Assembly (NCBI RefSeq): GCF_905171765.1
Contig: NC_053393.1
Coordinates: 70,649,371-70,713,370, forward strand
Direction of reading: 5' to 3'
DNA from: Bufo bufo
Taxonomy: Eukaryota > Chordata > Amphibia > Anura > Bufonidae
Length of the DNA stretch: 64,000 nt
Shown here: positions 22,872-32,423 of the stretch, piece after piece
How the letters are laid out: every line of letters begins with the position of its first letter
How positions within the stretch are numbered: position 1 is the first letter of the stretch
The notes under the pieces: model-generated
What the model was told of the DNA's origin: nothing
Seen by the model: only the letters and a program-made list of their open reading frames with translations
Database searches by the model: none
Program-made: the position numbers and the translations under genes

Positions 22872-23999
22872 CTAGAGGATGGCAGAAATGTCATGGGGAG
22901 CCAGAATAGTGAGGGGATGACCCAGCACAACGTCAGATGTGACGTTTAGAAGAGAGCTGGCAGCATGGATAGCTCTGACACAGGAAGGGGCGGCTCTGGC
23001 TACCGGGTCAAGACGCTTAGAATAGTAACCCAAGGGTCGATTGCGGCCACCATGAGTTTGAGTGAGGACTCCAGTGGCGTGACCTTGGCGTTCCATGACA
23101 TACAGCCGGAAAGGAAGGTTGTAGTTGGGGATGCCAAGAGCAGGGGCAGATGCAATGGCGGCCTTCAATGACTGAAAAGCTTCTCCGGCCTCCATTGTCA
23201 TCTGGAAAGGAGTAGCAGCATTACGAGGTATACAGTCATATAAGGGCTGCATGAGGACAGAAGCATCAGATATCCAAGGCCTGCAGTAGGAGATGAGTCC
23301 CAGAAAGGTTTGCAGCTGATGAGGAGTGTCCGGGAGTTGGATGTCAGAGATAGCCTTCTTCCTCGCCTCAGTTAGGTGCTTGTGACCTTGAGAGATGCAA
23401 TGACCTAGGAAGACAACTTTGGGGAGACACAGTTGTAGTTTGGCTTGTGAGACTCGACATCCAGCAGAGGCTAAAAACTGGAGAAGTGAGACAGATTTTG
23501 TCATGCAGATTTGGGGAGAGACCGCACAGAGGAGAAGGTCATCCACATACTGGAGGAGTTCCACATCCGGGTGATCTGCTTGCCAGGGTTGCAGAACAGA
23601 GGACATAGCCTTGCTGAAGCAGGAAGGGCTGTTTTGAGCCCCTTGAGGCATAACAGTCGAGGTGTACTGTTTGCCTGCATGTGTGAAAGCAAAAAGAAAC
23701 TGACATTTCTCATGTAAGGGAACAGAAAAGAATGCATTGGCCAGATCAATGACAGTGAAAGTAGTGGCAGTGGGTGGAATGCCAGCAAGGAGTGTGTGCG
23801 GATTGGGGACAATAGGTGTCTCAAGAACAGTAGCCTCATTGACAGCTCGGAGGTCCTGCACCATGCGGTACGTTGGAGGCTGTCCTTTCTCCCTTTTCTT
23901 CCGAACTGGGTAAAGGGGTGAGTTACAGGGAGAGGTAGTGATCTTGATTGCCCCATTCTGCAGGAGGGCCTGCACCTGGAGGGTAATAGCATCCTGTTG
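22872..23999 (-). pseudogene. pol: ERV pol: reverse transcriptase
   Basis: RT has the fingers motif LYPVRKK, the VQDLRAVN block, the first palm Asp in FTVIDLANAFF, MPQGAQNSPSCF and the active-site YVDD in LLQYVDDLLL. A connection region follows. It lies in the same frame as the protease but is separated by an in-frame TGA (24000-24002). It ends with a TAG (22872-22874) before RNase H. Both stops interrupt what is normally one Pol chain, so both read as disabling changes rather than normal signals. Confidence 0.93.
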
Positions 24000-24653
24000 T
24001 CAGATAGAAAGCGGATATTGCGCTTTGTATGGCAGAACCTTGGGATCCTTCAGGATCACAGTGACCGGTGGGACATTGAGGCGTCCGATATCATGGGGTC
24101 CTTTGGTCCAGAGAGTATCGGGGATGAGGTGCAAAATGGTTTGCAGCGAATCCCCTTGTTCATATGAGTCAGCGTCCTGAAGTGTGGTTAATGCCATAGG
24201 GAGGCAAGTATCCTCCGGGTGTAGGGCTGTACCGAGGGTGACCGTTCCATCCTCTTTGAACTGTATGTTAGCCTGGATTTTCTGAAGAAAATCAGAGCCT
24301 AACAGATTGAAGGGGCATGTTTGGCTGACAACAAACTGCGACATGACTCCTGCAGGGAGGTGGAGTTGGGGGGTTTTAGTCCGGGAGAATCTAGGGGAAG
24401 TGACTGTGAGTGGCTTGGTCACGGAGTTATGTTGCACAACCCCCTCTAGTCCAGAAAAGGGTAATTGAATGTCAGTGAGCCAAGAATGAGGTACGGCAGT
24501 CTCACATAATACACTGCGGGCTGCACCAGTGTCCACAAGAAATGAAAGTTCCTTCCCTGCAACCTCGAGAGTCACTCGAGGGGTGGGACCGGTAGGAGGG
24601 GTAGAGACTGTCATATATGGAATGTCCCCTCCCTGCACTGGTTTGCCAGCGTC
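24000..24653 (-). pseudogene. pro: ERV protease (start of Pro-Pol)
   Basis: The retropepsin active site is FLVDTGAARSVL, and a second conserved block is PFNLLGSDFLQK. It follows the gag TAG (24654-24656) in the same frame, as in viruses that make Gag-Pro-Pol by reading through a UAG. The protease would mature Gag and Pol. The chain continues into the N-terminus of RT but stops at a TGA at 24000-24002. Confidence 0.9.
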
Positions 24654-26374
24654 CTATTGCGATGAAGGGGCCTGAGTGCCCCCCTGTCGCCGTTGATTGG
24701 TTGGCCACAGATGTTTGCTACGGCAGTGCCGTTTTATGTGTCCGGGCTTGCCGCACCCATAACAGACATAAGGGGGTGGGTGTTCTCCACCATCTTCTCC
24801 TGACATTACGGCTATCACAGCAGCACGGGTTTTCTTTGTGTTACTCTCTAGACCCTTTGCAATCTGCTCCAACATATCTAGTGTCAAGGATTTCCACTCG
24901 GGGCGACAGGTCACAAGGGCTTTGTTTATCCCTGGTCGTAGACCATCGACAAACGAGCGGGCCAAGAGTCTGAGATGAACAGGCTCATTCTGACTAAAAC
25001 CCATGTCTTTGTAATTTTGTTTAATCCTCTGAGCAAATTTCTCAACAGTTTCAACTTTTTCCTGTGTCATATCCTGTAATGTCGTGGATTGGTCTGCTAA
25101 TCTTGCTTTCGCCCATTTCTGTAGTTGTTCTATAAAGAATTCTCCAGACTCATGATCCCGGGGGTCAAGTTAGCACCTTTAAGTTCAGGGATGTGGATTT
25201 GATCCATTATCAGTGTGGAGTATTCACCTGTCTTGTTTTCCACTATACTTTGCAGGTCCGACCATGTGCACCCATAGGTTTGATGCACTTGGGACAGTTT
25301 CCTGAAAAAGGGCATGGGATGGGTCTCAGGGTCAGGCAGTAAATTCACTATGGTGAATAACTGTTGTGGGGTGAAAGACACATATTTTGGTGGTCCCTGT
25401 GGCCGGTTAAGTGCTAGGGCTTCTTTCAGTGTCTCAAGGTTTCCCTGCTCAATTTTCTGTAAGTTCTTTTGTAACTCTGTAATCTGACCCTGCAGTATTT
25501 GATCTTGTGAACGTCGTGATGGGCGCACGACCATGGGCACAGTCCACTGTGGTGCCAGGGATAAAGTTGGCGGATCACCGTAGTCTGTCGGGGTACCCCG
25601 CGAAGGAGTCTGCATATTACCCGGTGCATTTTGTATGCCCATTGTGGATTCTGCAGCACCGTCTGCATCCCCCTGTTCTGCTTCATCAGGTTGCCCCCCT
25701 ACCATTATAGGAGTAAGGGTGGCAGGTGAGTGGGGTAGCATGAATGTACCGTCCGGGTTAACCATGGGGTACAAGGTAGTAGGAAGGGGCAAGGGTGACA
25801 TAGGAGTGACGGGGGGGTCCGGACCGAATGATATTAAAGGTCCGTTCATGGGCGTTGCCTGGGGACAAGATGGCGCTGTAGCTAACACGGGAAGTGATGG
25901 GACATGCCGGGGAGTAGTTACCAAGGTGTGGTTTTGTGGGTGGGGAACCCCACAGGGAAGGCACGTATCACGGGAGGAGGGATTCTGTTGACCACATGTT
26001 TTGCAGGTCCACCCACCTGCTTTCTTCCCGGCGCCATTATAGGGTGGTGGCAAGTCATGTATTAATGCAACACCAGGCTTACAGAAATATCTCTGTCTTT
26101 TCTCATCAAAATTTAGTTCCCCCCCGGTCTGTTCAAATTCTTTACTACAGTCCAACCACACACGGACCATGTCTGTCAATTTATCATCTTCTAACTTCCC
26201 CCTCTTCTCGTTTAACAACACTTGCCAGGTGGCACTACATAGGATGCCTCCTTTACAGACACTATAACTCTTCTCCAACTTAGTTAATCCTTTTATGAAA
26301 CGTTTGCCTCTCCTGTCCGCCACGTACTGTTCAGGTGAACAGTAGCCCTTCGGGACACTTTCCTCATTTCCCAT
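24654..26374 (-). pseudogene. gag: ERV Gag (MA, zinc finger, CA, NC) with one frameshift
   Basis: It starts MGNEES, so Gly2 could be myristoylated. A late-domain PPPY lies at residues 109-112. Directly after it is a RanBP2-type zinc finger, residues 122-141: W-x-C-x2-C-x3-N-x6-C-x2-C, all key residues present. A proline-rich region and a short Gln/Leu-rich helix follow, then capsid. The frame shifts by one base at about 25150, next to a C/G run. The second frame runs from before 25070 and encodes the rest of capsid, a second PPPY and one nucleocapsid knuckle, CYGCGKPGHIKRHC. It ends at a TAG (24654-24656) that is in frame with the protease. The RanBP2 finger is unusual for a retroviral Gag. 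Confidence 0.92.
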
Positions 26375-26767
26375 TATGTCTCGTACCTACTGAAGCCGCC
26401 TAAAGACCTCTGTATAGAGTAATCACTGGACGTGAAGACCTTTGAGTCCCGGTCAGCACACTCTGGGCTACCGCGAACCGCTCTCCACCCATCTGTGATC
26501 GTCCCCTTTATGGAGATTCGAGTCAGACACCGGGCTGAACTCCGATACAGGCACACAGGAGAACTCCGTGTCTCAGTCAGTGATACTTGTCAACAGGGTC
26601 TTCACAACTTATAGGCACAACACAGTACATCAAGACTTTAAAAAAACATATGGGGTTCTTACTTTCATGCCCTCGAGGACGTCCCAGACTGCTTCCGCAC
26701 CCCTCCCTCAGACGAACACCAAGAGGCTACACCAGGGGACATTTTATGGGCAAGATGACTCAATTTT

Positions 26768-26775
26768 CTTACCTC
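26768..26775 (-). promoter_or_regulatory. Probable ERV 5' splice donor
   Basis: The minus strand reads GAG|GTAAGA in the leader between PBS and gag. That is a strong vertebrate donor and the expected place for the donor of spliced env RNA. The acceptor was not located. Confidence 0.5.
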
Positions 26776-26864
26776 ATATCACGGGTTGCGATCCCGGTGT
26801 CCGTTAGTGTGCCTCTCCTTGTCTGGTCTCTGGGGGTACGGGAACAGAGGGTCCAATCCTCGAG

Positions 26865-26882
26865 CCCCACGATTGGGCGCCA
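26865..26882 (-). promoter_or_regulatory. ERV primer binding site, lysine-tRNA-like
   Basis: The minus strand has TGGCGCCCAATCGTGGGG four bases after the 5' LTR. It resembles the site for tRNA-Lys1,2 but has one extra base in the middle. That assignment is from recall of the tRNA end and is tentative. Confidence 0.7.
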
Positions 26883-26886
26883 AAAT

Positions 26887-27357
26887 TGTTCTGGTTCTGG
26901 CCAAGCTGCCAGTTCGGTTGATGTACTGCTCCAAATTAATTAATGTACGTGCATGGAGAGATCAAACTGAGACAACACACAGCTCGGAGTTAAAACAGTA
27001 TCTCTGGTTTATTTTCTGAAAACAGCAGACAATACATAGGTTTTACGACAGGAAGAAGTGGGAGGGGGGTGAAAGATAAAGTATATCTTTTCTATTGGCT
27101 ATGAACTCTATACTTTTCTGTAACCTTGACAGCCAGAGGAAATTCCTCCCCCCTCCCCCCTTGCTCGTGGGTGAAACCGTTACTTCTTCTTTCTTTGTAA
27201 CTGCTTGCTTGAGCTGAACGGAAACCACAAAGAAACACATGATAAAACACAAAGTAAGATTCTAGTTTATAGGTGTTGGCTGAATGCCTGGCCGCCATCT
27301 TAGCTAAACATAGTCCTCAACAAGCAAGTAACCATTTTGTATCAATAGTCCATAACA
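26887..27357 (-). repeat. ERV 5' LTR
   Basis: 471 bases, TG...CA. It has the same CCAAT (ATAGCCAATAG) and AATAAA (plus-strand 27008-27013) as the other copy. It would drive transcription leftward. Confidence 0.95.
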
Positions 27358-27491
27358 CTACCCTCAAATTAAAGCTGACAGTCTGCAGTTAAAGAACATC
27401 TTGTTTGTTTCATTTCAAATCCATTGTGGTGGTGTATAGAGCCAAAAATGTTAGAATTGTGTCAATGTCCCAATATTTATGGACCTTACTG
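27358..27491 (-). mobile_element. 5' terminal part of the Tc1-like element split by the ERV
   Basis: On the minus strand it begins CAGTAAGGTCCATAAATATT next to TA (27492-27493). It carries the usual ccaccacaatggatttgaaa leader, then meets the ERV at 27357. The transposase remains at 17996-18736. Confidence 0.85.
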
Positions 27492-27493
27492 TA

Positions 27494-27710
27494 CATAGTT
27501 ATTACATCTTCCCTCAGTCGTCTTTTTTTCTAAAATGAATAACCCTAATTTTGATAGTTTCTGGGTACTGTAGTTCACTTATTCCAGTTATTACTTTAGT
27601 TGCCCTCCTCTGAACCCTCTCCAGCTCTGCTATGTCTGCCTTGTTCACCGGAGTCCAGAACTGTACACAGTACTCCATGTGTGGTCTGACCAGTGAATGG
27701 GAATTTTAAT
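27494..27710 (-). pseudogene. CR1/L2-clade LINE reverse transcriptase, C-terminal scrap
   Basis: The minus strand translates to VRPHMEYCVQFWTPVNKADI followed by AELERVQRRATKVITGISEL. That is the well-known conserved end of CR1/L2-type RT. A frameshift occurs near the KKRRLREDVI-equivalent part, at about 27525. The Tc1 element next to it appears to have landed in it. Confidence 0.78.
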
Positions 27711-27954
27711 GCATTAAAAATTGCATTATGCTGCCACATTCTGACACCCATATAGTAACATAGTTTATAAGGCTGAAAAAGACATATGTCCATCCAGTTC
27801 AGCCTGTTATCCTGCAAGTTGATCCAGAGGAAGGCAAAAAAAAAACAACTGTGAGGTAGAAGCCAATTTCCCTCACTTTAGGGGAAAAAAAAATTCCTTC
27901 CTGACTCCAATTAGGCAATCAGAATAACTCCCTGGATCAACGACCCATCTCTAG
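27711..27954. repeat. Short interspersed repeat, unclassified
   Basis: It contains catagtttataaggctgaaa, aagacatatgtccatccagt and ggaaaaaaaaattccttcctg, a phrase set I associate with abundant amphibian repeats. The ends are not clear and there is no coding frame. Confidence 0.45.
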
Positions 27955-28078
27955 TAGGGTTTAGCGAACCCGAACTGTAAAGTTTGGGTTCGTACCGAAC
28001 TTTAGGATTTTTGGACCCCATCCCGAACTTTTCAGTAATGTTCAGCTATTTTATGGCGCTTTTTGAAAGGCTGCAGAG

Positions 28079-28190
28079 CAGCCAATCAACAAGCGTTTAA
28101 CTCTGTGCCCTTAGAAGCCATCACAGCCATGCCTATTAATGGAATTGCTGTGATTGGCCAGTGCAGCATGTGACCCAGCCTATATATAAG
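28079..28190 (+). promoter_or_regulatory. Candidate hAT promoter with TATA and CCAAT boxes
   Basis: A CCAAT box (cagccaatcaa, 28079-28089), an inverted CCAAT (gattggcca, 28152) and a strong TATA (tatatataag, 28181-28190) are spaced like a pol II promoter. They point toward the transposase, about 2.7 kb away across the tandem array. Confidence 0.45.
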
Positions 28191-28449
28191 CTGGAGTCAC
28201 GTAGCGCTGCACGTCACTCTGCTGTGACTAGTGTAGGGAGAGGAAGCTGCTGCTCTGAGGGAAAGAATCTTTAATCAGAAGTGCTTGTTAACTCAGCGAT
28301 CTACCTAGATTTAGTTTTGTGGGTGCAGTGCACAATCTTTTTATCCTGCCCTGAGCCCAGTGACACAGAAAAATAACTTTTATCCGTCTGTTAGTTAGGT
28401 GGGCGGCGGCGGCCATTTTATGCAAGCTCAGTGCACCAGCACAGCATAT

Positions 28450-30880
28450 GTGCATTTGTGACATTCAAATCTAAGCTTGAAATACTGCAATAATAATCTG
28501 GGTTTAAAAAAACACCAATTTTTGGCAATATCCTACATCTGGTGCCTTTGTAGCATTTGTACTAAATCACATCTGCACTGCTCACATCTGTCAGTGTGAG
28601 ATACACGCGTTAGATACTGGTGTTCTATTCTGTTATTAAAAAAAAAACATTTTGGCCAAAATACTTAATTTTGCAGCCTATGCTGCATTTCTTAGTGTGA
28701 CATACAAGCTAGAAATACTGCAATAATAATCTGGGTTTAAAAAACACACCCATTTTTGGCAATATCCTACATCTGTCAGTGTGAAAGAAATGCTTGAAAT
28801 ACTTCAATCATTTTCTGGGTTTAAAAAAACACAAATTTTGGACAAAAAACAAAATTTGCGGCCTTTGCTGTTTCTGTCAGTGTGCGATACATGCATTAGA
28901 TACTGGTGTTCTATTCTGTTATTAAAAAAACACCCATTTTTGGCAAAATAATAAATCTGCGGCCTTTGCTGCATCTGTCAGTGTGAAATACACGCGTTAG
29001 ATACTGATGTTCTATTCTGTTATCAAAAAAACACCCATTTTGGGCAAAATACTTAATTTTGCAGCCTTTGCTGCATCTGTCAGTTTGAGATACAAGCTTA
29101 AAATACTGCAATAATATTCTGGGTTTAAAAAAACACCTATTTTTGGAAATACCCTACATCAGGGGCCTATGCTTCATCTGTCAGTGTGAGATACACGCAT
29201 TAGATACTGGTGTTCTATTCTGTTATTAAAAAAACACCCATTTTGGGCAAAAAACGAAATTTGCGGCCTTTGTTCCATCTGTCAGTGTGAGATACACGCG
29301 TTAGATACTGGTGTTCTTTTCTGTTATTAAAAAACACCCATTTTGGGCAAAGTACTTAATATTGCAGCCTTTGCTGCATCTGTCAGTGTGAGATACATGC
29401 GTTAGATACTGCTGTTCTATTCTGTTATCAAAAAAACTGCCATTTTGGGCAAAGTACTTAATATTGCAGCCTTTGCTGCATCTGTCAGTGTGAGATACAT
29501 GCGTTAGATACTGCTGTTCTATTCTGTTATCAAGAAAACTGCCATTTTGGGCAAAGTACTTAATATTGCAGCCTTTGCTGCATCTGTCAGTGTGAGATAC
29601 ACGCGTTAGATACTGGTGAATTATTCTGTTATTAAAAAACACCCATTTTGGGCAAAGTAATACATCTGCAGCCTTTGCTGCATCTGTCATTGTGAGATAC
29701 ACGTGTTAGATACTGCTGTTCTATTCTGTTATCAAGAAAACACCCATTTTGGACAAAAAATGAAATTTGCAGCCTTTGCTGCATCTGTCAGTGTGAGATA
29801 CAGGCGTTAGATACTGGTGTTCTGTTATTTGAAAAATACCCATTTTGGGGGAAAAAATTTATTTGCAGCCTTTGCTGCATCTGTCAGTGTGAGATACACG
29901 CGTAAGATACTGTTGTTCTATTCTGTTATCAAGAAACCACCCATTTTGGGCAAAATACTTAATTTTGCAGCCTTTGCTGCAACTGTCAGTGGGAGATACA
30001 CGCGTTAGATACTGGTGTTCTATTCTGTTTTTAAAAAAACGGCCATTTTGGGCAAAAAACTAAATTTTCAGCCTTTGCTGCATATGTCAGTGTGAGATAC
30101 ACGCGTTAGACACTGCTGTTCTATTCTGTTATAAAAAAACACCCATTTTGGGCAAAGTACTTAATATTGCAGCCTTTGCTGCATCTGTCAGTCTGAGATA
30201 CACGCATTAGATACTGGTGTTCTATTCTGTTATTTAAAAAATACCAATTTTGGGCAAAATAATAAATCTGCAGCCTTTGCTGCATCTGTCAGTGTGAGAT
30301 ACATGCGTTAGATACTGGTGTTCTGTTATTAAAAAAACACCAATTTTTGGCAAAATAATAAATCTGCGGCCTTTGCTGCATCTGTCAGTGTGAGATACTT
30401 GCATTAGATACTGGTGTTCTATTCCTGTTATTAAAAAAACTCCCAATCTGGGCAAAAAAATTAATTTGCAGCCTTTGCTGCATTTGTCAGTGTGAGATAC
30501 ACACGTTAGATACTGGTGAATTATTCTGTTATTAAAAAAACACCCATTTTTGGCAAAATAATAAATCTGCAGCCTTTGCTGCATCTGTCAGTGTGAGATA
30601 CATGCATTAGATACTGCTGTTCTATTCTGTTATAAAAAAAACACACCCATTTTGGGCAAAATACTTAATTTTGCAGCCATTTCTGCATCTTTCAGTGTGA
30701 GATACACGCATTAGATACTGGTGTTCTATTCTGTTATTAAAAAAACACCCATTTTGGGCAAAAAACTAAATTTGCGTCCTTTGCTGCATATGTCAGTGTG
30801 AGATACACGCGTTAGATACTGCTGTTATATTCTGCTATTTAAAAAAAAACACCCATTTTGGGCAAGATCCTAAATTTGAG
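28450..30880 (+). repeat. 102-bp tandem array
   Basis: About 24 units carry the theme catctgtcagtgtgagatac, then gttagatactggtgttctat and cccattttgggcaaa. Starts at 29377, 29479 and 29581 show the 102-base period; others drift by a few bases. Antisense frames rich in HTDRCSKGC are repeat shadows. Confidence 0.92.
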
Positions 30881-30886
30881 AAAAAT

Positions 30887-32034
30887 TTGAGGAAAGCGTC
30901 AAATAAGGGACGTGGCCCCGGTTGTGGTGCTGCTGGAGCTCCTGTTGCAAGGAGAGGACGTGGTCGATCTGTGCCAGCTACACGCACAAGTGAAACACCT
31001 TCCTCACGTGCGAGTAGGCGACAGAACCTTCAGCGTTATTTGGTCGGGCCTAATGCAGCTCTACGAATGGTGAGGCCAGAACAAGTACAGGCGATAGTAG
31101 ATTGGGTTGCTGACAGTGCCTCCAGTTCCTTTACATTGTCTACCACCCAATCTCCTGCTGAAAGATCAGAGTTGGCACCTGCAGCCGATGTCCATCAGTC
31201 TTTCACCTCGCCCCCTTGCAAATCAGCCAAGCAGTCTGAGCCCCAAGTCATGCAGCAGTCTCTTCTTCTTTTTGATGACTGCTAGCAGGGTTTCCCAGGG
31301 CCATCCACCTAGCCCTGCCCCAGAAGTGGAAGAGATTGAGTGCACCGATGCCCAACCACTTATGTTTCAAGATGAGTACATGGGAGGACTACCGCAGCAT
31401 GTCTCGGATGATGACGAAACACAGGTGCCAACTGCTGTGGCTTTCGAAAGTGTGCAGACCGACAAGGAGGGCAGGGGTGAAGACTGGGTGGAAGATGATG
31501 TGGAGGACAATGAGGTCCTCGACCCCACATGGAATAAAGGTCATGCGAGTGCCATGTGTAGTTCGGAGGAAGAGGCGGTGGTCGCACAGAGCCACCAGCT
31601 CAGCAGAAGAGGGAGCAGGGTGCAAAAGCGGAGCGGCCGTCCCCTAGACAGTACGCCTGCTACTGCCCACCGCAGCAAAGGACCGAGCACACCAAAGCCA
31701 GCTCCAAGGAGTTCCCTGGCGTGGCAGTTCTCCAGACAATGTGCTGACGACAAGACATGAGTGGTTTGCATGCTGTGCAATCAGAGCCTGAAGCGAGGCA
31801 TAAACGTTCTAAACCTGAGCACAACCTGCATGACCAGGCATCTAAGTGCAAAGCACGAGCTGCAGGGGAGTAGACACCTCAAAAACCAAGAAAGGTCTCT
31901 GGCTCCTCCTGCTTCCTCTTCTGCTGCAGTCTCGGCCTCTTCATCCACCTCTGGAGTGACAGTGCCACCTGCCACCCACGCAAACAGAGGATCCGCCAGC
32001 AACACCACCACCTGGGTCACCAAGCATCTCCACA
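30887..32034 (+). pseudogene. hAT transposase N-terminus with BED zinc finger
   Basis: A basic, Gly/Arg-rich start (NKGRGPGCGAAGAPVARRGR) is followed by QRYLVGPNAALRMV. A frameshift or short deletion near 31285 leads into an acidic linker (VEEIECTDAQPLMFQDEYMG, then EDWVEDDVEDNE). An in-frame TGA lies at 31758-31760. The BED finger follows: VVCMLCNQSLKRG ... CMTRHLSAKH (C-x2-C ... H-x4-H), which binds the transposon ends. A Ser/Thr-rich stretch then runs into DIRS sequence at 32035. The catalytic domain is absent. Confidence 0.82.
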
Positions 32035-32138
32035 TTCCCTCTTCGTCCTCCGGCAGCACACCATGGGGTTAACCCGACCTCATTAGCTCCTTGGACCGCC
32101 CACCTAGTTAAACAATTAGAGATTAGTTAGTCGGTACC
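32035..32138 (+). repeat. DIRS left terminal repeat
   Basis: Bases 32060-32138 (gggttaacccgacctcatta ... gttagtcggtacct) recur inverted at 36890-36947 and just before. The outer 25 bases match the internal complementary region instead. Confidence 0.88.
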
Positions 32139-32345
32139 TATATAGCGGCGCCCCGGCAGTAACGAGGGACCGGAAGTCTTGTCCCTAACTTCCGGTGCGG
32201 TGGAACGCACCATGTGGAACGCAGACGCTGGGCGTCTGACGTCACAGGAAGTTCCGGTTTGGGCGCCAAATTTGAAATATTTAAGCTAGGTAAGCCTCTA
32301 GCTCACTGCCCTTGTGCCTGGCAGCCGAGCTTTTTGCGTTCTAAG

Positions 32346-32423
32346 GTAAATTGCCTGTCCTGTGTCAGGCAGCCTTCTCCCCCATGCAAAATTTAAGACT
32401 ATATTTTATTTCTTTTTTTGCAG
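32346..32423 (+). promoter_or_regulatory. Possible 78-bp intron in the DIRS leader
   Basis: A donor (CTAAG|GTAAAT) at 32346 and a textbook acceptor (ttatttctttttttgcag) ending at 32423 bracket a short stretch. The gag ATG follows immediately. This is inference from splice motifs only. Confidence 0.4.

Larger units (their letters stand above)
18737..27357 (-). mobile_element. Full-length gamma-type endogenous retrovirus (ERV)
   Basis: Two 471-bp LTRs (TG...CA) flank gag, pro, pol and env on the minus strand. A 4-bp CTAC duplication flanks it (18733-18736, 27358-27361). I count 4 differences between the LTRs (0.85%), so the insertion is fairly recent. Gag and Pro-Pol share one frame separated by a TAG; Env has CWIC in SU and CX6CC in TM. 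All of these match gammaretrovirus-like viruses. It is inactive as read: a frameshift in gag, two in-frame stops in pol and one in env. Confidence 0.95.
27955..32034 (+). mobile_element. BED-finger hAT transposon, left part
   Basis: It starts TAGGGTTTAGCGAACCCGAA, the terminal type of a frog/fish hAT family. There is a promoter-like region at 28080-28190, a 102-bp tandem array (28450-30880) and the transposase N-terminus (30887-32034). It is cut at 32034 by the DIRS element. I do not find the right half: 37000-37009 may continue it for 10 bases (atgtcccacg) before another hAT. Confidence 0.72.

Noticed and set aside
24000..24002. Programmed read-through at the TGA between protease and RT
   Set aside because: Retroviruses of this type do not stop there; a second stop at 22872 and other lesions point to decay.
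28911..30584. Antisense ORFs with repeated HTDRCSKGC, Cys-rich
   Set aside because: Shadows of the 102-bp tandem array.
28450..30880. CRISPR-like look of regular repeats
   Set aside because: Head-to-tail tandem units without unique spacers, in a vertebrate transposon.
31360..32059. Minus-strand ORFs of 60-92 codons
   Set aside because: Antisense of the BED-hAT transposase.
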